Part shown: positions 7,538 to 9,784 of the stretch, in pieces
How the letters are laid out: every line of letters starts with the position of its first letter
How positions within the stretch are numbered: position 1 is the first letter of the stretch
Source: Bacteroidales bacterium
GTDB taxonomy: Bacteria > Bacteroidota > Bacteroidia > Bacteroidales > UBA4181
Length of the DNA: 9,784 bases
Assembly (NCBI GenBank): GCA_031260845.1
Contig: JAISKR010000118.1
Location: 1-9,784 of the forward strand
Direction of reading: 5' to 3'
Made by a program: the position numbers and the translations under genes
Notes under the pieces: model-generated
Database searches by the model: none
Told to the model about the DNA's origin: nothing
The model's input: only the letters and a program-made list of their open reading frames with translations

Positions 7538-7870
7538 ATGTATAGTGTAATCACGGTATTGATGATAATTGTCTGCATCTTTTTAGTGCTCGTAGTATTG
7601 GTGCAAAACTCGAAAGGTGGCGGTTTGGCTGCCAACTTTTCATCGTCCAACCAGATTTTGGGCGTGCGCAAAACCGCAGACTTCCTCGAAAAAGCAACAT
7701 GGACACTTGCCAGCGCCTTGGTAGTGTTGTGTATCTTTGCAGCCATTTATACCACATCCGGCAGAGAGATTGAATCCGACGGTTCAATCATCGAGAAACA
7801 GGTTGAAAATGCAGTTGACCCGAATGCTATTGGATTCCCTGCGGCTCAACCGGAACAACCGACAGAATAA
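7538..7870 (+). CDS. secG: Preprotein translocase subunit SecG
   Basis: SecG is a small accessory subunit of the SecYEG channel that helps SecA-driven protein export across the inner membrane. The 110-residue protein has the expected two membrane segments, at about 3-22 and 54-72. Between them is the family signature: VLVQNSKGGGLAANF at 20-34, then LGVRKTADFLEKATW at 41-55. The tail after the second segment (about 75-110) is polar, acidic and proline/glutamine-rich, a common variable feature. No Shine-Dalgarno sequence is seen; the start follows an A-rich run 5 bp after the TPR-like gene. A strong palindromic hairpin lies 13 bp after the stop, so secG is probably the last gene of the recQ operon. 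Confidence 0.93.
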   Translation: MYSVITVLMIIVCIFLVLVVLVQNSKGGGLAANFSSSNQILGVRKTADFLEKATWTLASALVVLCIFAAIYTTSGREIESDGSIIEKQVENAVDPNAIGFPAAQPEQPTE

Positions 7871-7883
7871 CAAGTTCCGATTT

Positions 7884-7907
7884 AACAAGGGGGTTAACCC
7901 CCTTGTT
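7884..7907 (+). terminator. 24-bp perfect palindrome, probable operon terminator
   Basis: A 10-bp perfect stem (arms AACAAGGGGG and CCCCCTTGTT) closes over a TTAA loop 13 bp after the secG stop. It contains five consecutive G-C pairs, so it should be a stable hairpin in RNA. The bases after it (GTATTAATAT) are AT-rich but not a proper T-run. It could therefore be a weaker intrinsic terminator or a 3'-end stabiliser. The two-fold symmetry also allows a dyad protein-binding site. Confidence 0.7.
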
Positions 7908-7956
7908 GTATTAATATCCCGAACAAAGACACGGGACTAATTTATAGTATAAAAAT

Positions 7957-8556
7957 ATGAAAACATTTGAAGAAGCGATAAAACAGAGAAGAAGCCATTA
8001 TGCGCTCAGCAACCGTTCGCCTGTTCCGGACTCGCAGATACAGGAAATCATTGATACGGTGGTAACGAATATGCCGTCTGCCTTTAATTCGCAAACGACA
8101 CGTGTTGTTTTGCTTTTGGACAAACAGCATCAAACCCTTTGGAACATCGTCAAAGACACGCTTCGGAAACACATTTCGCCCGAAGCATACGCCAAGACAC
8201 AAGAGAAAGTGGATAAATCCTTTGCTTCCGGTTACGGAACAATCCTCTTCTTTGAAGACCAATTGACCGTGCAGCAGTTGCAGGCGAAATTTCCCTCGTA
8301 TGCGGCGAATTTTCCGGTGTGGTCGCAACAAACCAGCGCCATACACCAGTTTTCCATCTGGGTGATGCTGGAAGAAGCCGGTTTCGGTGCATCCCTGCAA
8401 CATTACAATCCGATTATCGACGACGAGGTAAAAGCAACGTGGAAATTGCCCGATAACTGGCAACTCATCAGCCAGATGCCGTTCGGCGTTTCTTTGGAAA
8501 CACCGGGCGACAAGACAAGTTTGCCTTTGGAAGAGCGCGTTTGCGTATTTCGGTAA
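7957..8556 (+). CDS. Nitroreductase family protein, FRM2/HBN1-like short class
   Basis: The 199-residue protein is a predicted FMN-dependent NAD(P)H oxidoreductase of the nitroreductase fold, probably a cytoplasmic dimer. Supporting motifs: RRSHYAL at 11-17 (the Arg-Arg-Ser FMN phosphate contact near the N-terminus), PSAFNSQTTR at 40-49 (flavin contact with the Ser-x-x-Asn-Ser-Gln pattern), LWNIVKD at 61-67, GAS.QHYNP around 144-151, and MPFGVSLETPGDK at 174-186 near the end. PSAFNSQ with the nearby HQTLW and the C-terminal MPFG pattern is typical of the FRM2/HBN1-like group rather than the NfsB group. The true substrate cannot be read from sequence; family members reduce nitro compounds or act in lipid or redox stress responses. 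It begins 49 bp after the secG hairpin with an A-rich leader and no Shine-Dalgarno sequence. No exact TAnnTTTG promoter was seen before it, so read-through from secG remains possible. Confidence 0.88.
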   Translation: MKTFEEAIKQRRSHYALSNRSPVPDSQIQEIIDTVVTNMPSAFNSQTTRVVLLLDKQHQTLWNIVKDTLRKHISPEAYAKTQEKVDKSFASGYGTILFFEDQLTVQQLQAKFPSYAANFPVWSQQTSAIHQFSIWVMLEEAGFGASLQHYNPIIDDEVKATWKLPDNWQLISQMPFGVSLETPGDKTSLPLEERVCVFR

Positions 8557-8643
8557 CTCACACTAACTTTAATCATTTAACTGACATACAAAGGTAAGGG
8601 AAATTTGATTTCAATTTTCAGCGCGCATTTTTCAATCATTTTT

Positions 8644-8674
8644 TTTGTAAATACCAAACAAATGACTACTTTTG
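8644..8674 (+). promoter_or_regulatory. Bacteroidota-type promoter of the Rpn-like nuclease gene
   Basis: TTTG at 8644-8647 and TACTTTTG at 8667-8674 are separated by exactly 19 bp, matching the Bacteroidota primary-sigma consensus TTTG-N19-TAnnTTTG at every fixed base. The start site would fall near 8680. This also decides the gene start: a possible TTG codon at 8672 lies inside the -7 box and so cannot be translated from this promoter, whereas the ATG at 8693 fits. The leader would be only about a dozen bases. Confidence 0.8.
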
Positions 8675-8692
8675 TCGATAGAAATAACAGTC

Positions 8693-9568
8693 ATGGCAAA
8701 GAAAACAAACGCAAAAGTTCCTGCCGGTTCCGTTTATATGAATCTATTGACGGATTTCGGATTCAAGAAGATATTCAGTGATACTGAGTTGCTGATTGAC
8801 TTTTTGCGCAGTCTGACAGGTGTCCGGATAAAAGAAGTACATTATCAGCCCACCGAACATCTGGGCGATTTTGAAACGGAACGCAAAGCCGTTTTTGATT
8901 TGTTGTGTACCAACGAGGAAGGCGAATATTTCCTTGTAGAAATGCAAAAAGCGCCTCAGGATTACTTCGCAGACAGGGCGTTGTTCTACACCTCCTACAT
9001 GATACGCAATCAGGCACCGAAAACCGGCTTCTGGAATTTTGAACTCAAAGCCGTATATTTCGTTGGAATTTTGGATTTCGCACTTCGTGAAACGGCGTTA
9101 GACAAAGAAGTCATTGAAAAAGCGTCTCTGATAAACGAGCGAACACACAAACCTTTTTCGGACAAGTTGAAGTTTGTCTATATCCAGTTGCCCCATTTTA
9201 CAAAAGAGATAAAAGACCTGGAAACGAACGCCGACAGTTGGTTGTACTGTTTAAAAAACATGGACAAATTCAACAGCAAGCCCCCGGAAGTTCAGGGACG
9301 CATATTTGAGAGATTATTTAATATTTCAAGAAAAGATAAATTAACACAAAAAGATATGGAAACCTATAACAAAAGTATTTTAGAATACAATGACGTAAGA
9401 AATGTTGCGGATTATGCCAAACGAATAGGCAGAGAGGACGGCATACAGGAAGCGCTTACAAATTTGGCAATCAAATGTGCCCGCAAAGGCATGAATATTA
9501 TTGAGATTGCCGACTTGACAGATTTGCCTATTGAGCAAGTAAAGGAAATCCTGAAAAAGATGAATTAA
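8693..9568 (+). CDS. Rpn / PD-(D/E)XK family nuclease (PDDEXK_2-type putative transposase)
   Basis: The 291-residue protein resembles the Rpn (recombination-promoting nuclease) and 'PD-(D/E)XK nuclease family transposase' group. Features in order: YMNLLTDFGFKKIFSD at 15-30, the hallmark N-terminus of the family, with Asp21 and Lys26; LIDFLRSLTG at 34-43; the catalytic core with Asp69 (AVFDLL) and Glu83-Met-Gln85 (EYFLVEMQK), where ExQ in place of ExK is normal here; then the YFADRALFYTSYMI helix at 91-104. The C-terminal part (about 222-291) ends with ARKGMNIIEIADLTDLPIEQ (263-282), a helix-turn-helix-like pattern. Known Rpn proteins are DNA endonucleases, and some act as toxins in phage defence. 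The nuclease residues look intact. Base composition drops sharply to about 22% GC (hand count) over 9301-9400, where the linker and an in-frame ATG (Met222, at 9356) lie. The last ~200 bp are duplicated downstream. The start at 8693 is fixed by the promoter. Confidence 0.87.
   Translation: MAKKTNAKVPAGSVYMNLLTDFGFKKIFSDTELLIDFLRSLTGVRIKEVHYQPTEHLGDFETERKAVFDLLCTNEEGEYFLVEMQKAPQDYFADRALFYTSYMIRNQAPKTGFWNFELKAVYFVGILDFALRETALDKEVIEKASLINERTHKPFSDKLKFVYIQLPHFTKEIKDLETNADSWLYCLKNMDKFNSKPPEVQGRIFERLFNISRKDKLTQKDMETYNKSILEYNDVRNVADYAKRIGREDGIQEALTNLAIKCARKGMNIIEIADLTDLPIEQVKEILKKMN
9350..9545 (+). repeat. Direct repeat, copy 1 (3' part of the Rpn-like gene)
   Basis: This 196-bp stretch codes for the C-terminal module of the Rpn-like protein and recurs at 9589-9784, offset by 239 bp, with no gaps. 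The first 55 bp are identical in both copies. The other 141 bp differ at about 24 positions by my hand count (roughly 83% identity). The repeat may extend further, since copy 2 meets the window edge. Confidence 0.93.
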
Positions 9569-9588
9569 ATATCCCCAATTCGGCAGAT

Positions 9589-9784
9589 AAAGATATGGAA
9601 ACCTATAACAAAAGTATTTTAGAATACAATGACGTAAGAAATGCAATGGATTATGTCAAGCGAACAAGCCTACAGGAAGGCATGCAAAAAGCGCTTACAA
9701 ATTTGGCAATCAAATATGCCCGTAGAGGTATGAATGTTATTGAGATTGCCGATTGGACGGATTTGTCTATTGAGCAAGTAAAGG
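9589..9784 (+). repeat. Direct repeat, copy 2 (cut by window end)
   Basis: This is the second copy of the Rpn 3' module, beginning 21 bp after the stop of the first gene. It lies in a different reading frame relative to copy 1 (239 is not a multiple of three), so it is not an extension of the same protein. The perfect block is 9589-9643; the diverged part is 9644-9784. Confidence 0.93.
9595..9784 (+). pseudogene. Free-standing Rpn C-terminal module: gene remnant or small ORF, cut by window end
   Basis: From the ATG at 9595 an open frame runs to the window edge (63 codons). It begins METYNKSILEYNDVRN, as in the full gene, and continues with AMDYVKR, ALTNLAIKYARRGMNVIEIA and DWTDLSIEQVK. It lacks the nuclease core entirely. 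Most differences from copy 1 keep the protein character (for example Ile to Val, Lys to Arg), and no stop or frameshift has arisen, which suggests that the copies diverged as coding sequence. The frame is also open upstream to 9535, with no start codon before 9595. The simplest reading is the tail of a second, deleted rpn gene. The alternative is a small protein gene comparable to the separately translated C-terminal Rpn inhibitors known elsewhere. Its stop codon is outside the window, so I cannot decide. Confidence 0.55.

Noticed and set aside
8672..8692. TTG start for the Rpn-like gene at 8672
   Set aside because: The codon lies inside the -7 promoter box, upstream of the predicted transcription start.
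8693..9784. Complete insertion sequence around the putative transposase-like nuclease
   Set aside because: I could find no terminal inverted repeats or target-site duplication flanking the gene, and the right end is outside the window. The family name 'transposase' does not by itself show mobility.
9350..9784. CRISPR-like or tandem array from the repeated 55-bp block
   Set aside because: Only two copies, 239 bp apart, and both are in coding sequence of the same protein module with homologous 'spacer' sequence, so this is a gene duplication.

Overview
The window looks like chromosomal DNA of a Bacteroidota bacterium, most likely Bacteroidales. The evidence is the gene content: a long RecQ with an acidic linker and a C-terminal extension, the cluster recQ - TPR-like protein - secG, and a stand-alone HsdR-N-type nuclease beside folE. 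Start codons lack Shine-Dalgarno sequences, and one promoter fits the Bacteroidota pattern TTTG-N19-TAnnTTTG exactly. I cannot name a genus. I found no rRNA, tRNA, CRISPR array or complete insertion sequence.

Left part (1-4394, all minus strand). Read in the direction of transcription, tatC (Tat translocase core) overlaps a short MetF-like reductase gene by 4 bp. A gene-free stretch of 408 bp follows, rich in inverted repeats. Then comes a tight run: trkH (potassium uptake), folE (GTP cyclohydrolase I) and a PD-(D/E)XK protein of the HsdR N-terminal type that runs off the left edge. Gaps inside this run are 13 and 16 bp, so it is probably one transcript.

Middle part (4395-7907, plus strand). 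An AT-rich divergent spacer of about 390 bp separates tatC from recQ. recQ, a small TPR-like protein gene and secG follow with gaps of 6 and 5 bp. A strong 24-bp palindromic hairpin lies just after secG and probably ends the operon.

Right part (7908-9784, plus strand). First is an FMN nitroreductase of the FRM2/HBN1-like short class. Next, behind the textbook promoter, is an Rpn/PDDEXK_2-type nuclease gene. Its last ~200 bp are duplicated immediately downstream without the nuclease domain, and this second copy runs off the right edge. The copies share a perfect 55-bp block followed by a diverged stretch, and the block carries an in-frame ATG inside a sharp AT-rich dip. In other bacteria the C-terminal parts of Rpn proteins are made separately and inhibit the full-length toxin. 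This makes the locus the most interesting part of the window: a possible nuclease/antitoxin gene-within-a-gene with an extra free-standing C-terminal module. The rest is mostly housekeeping.
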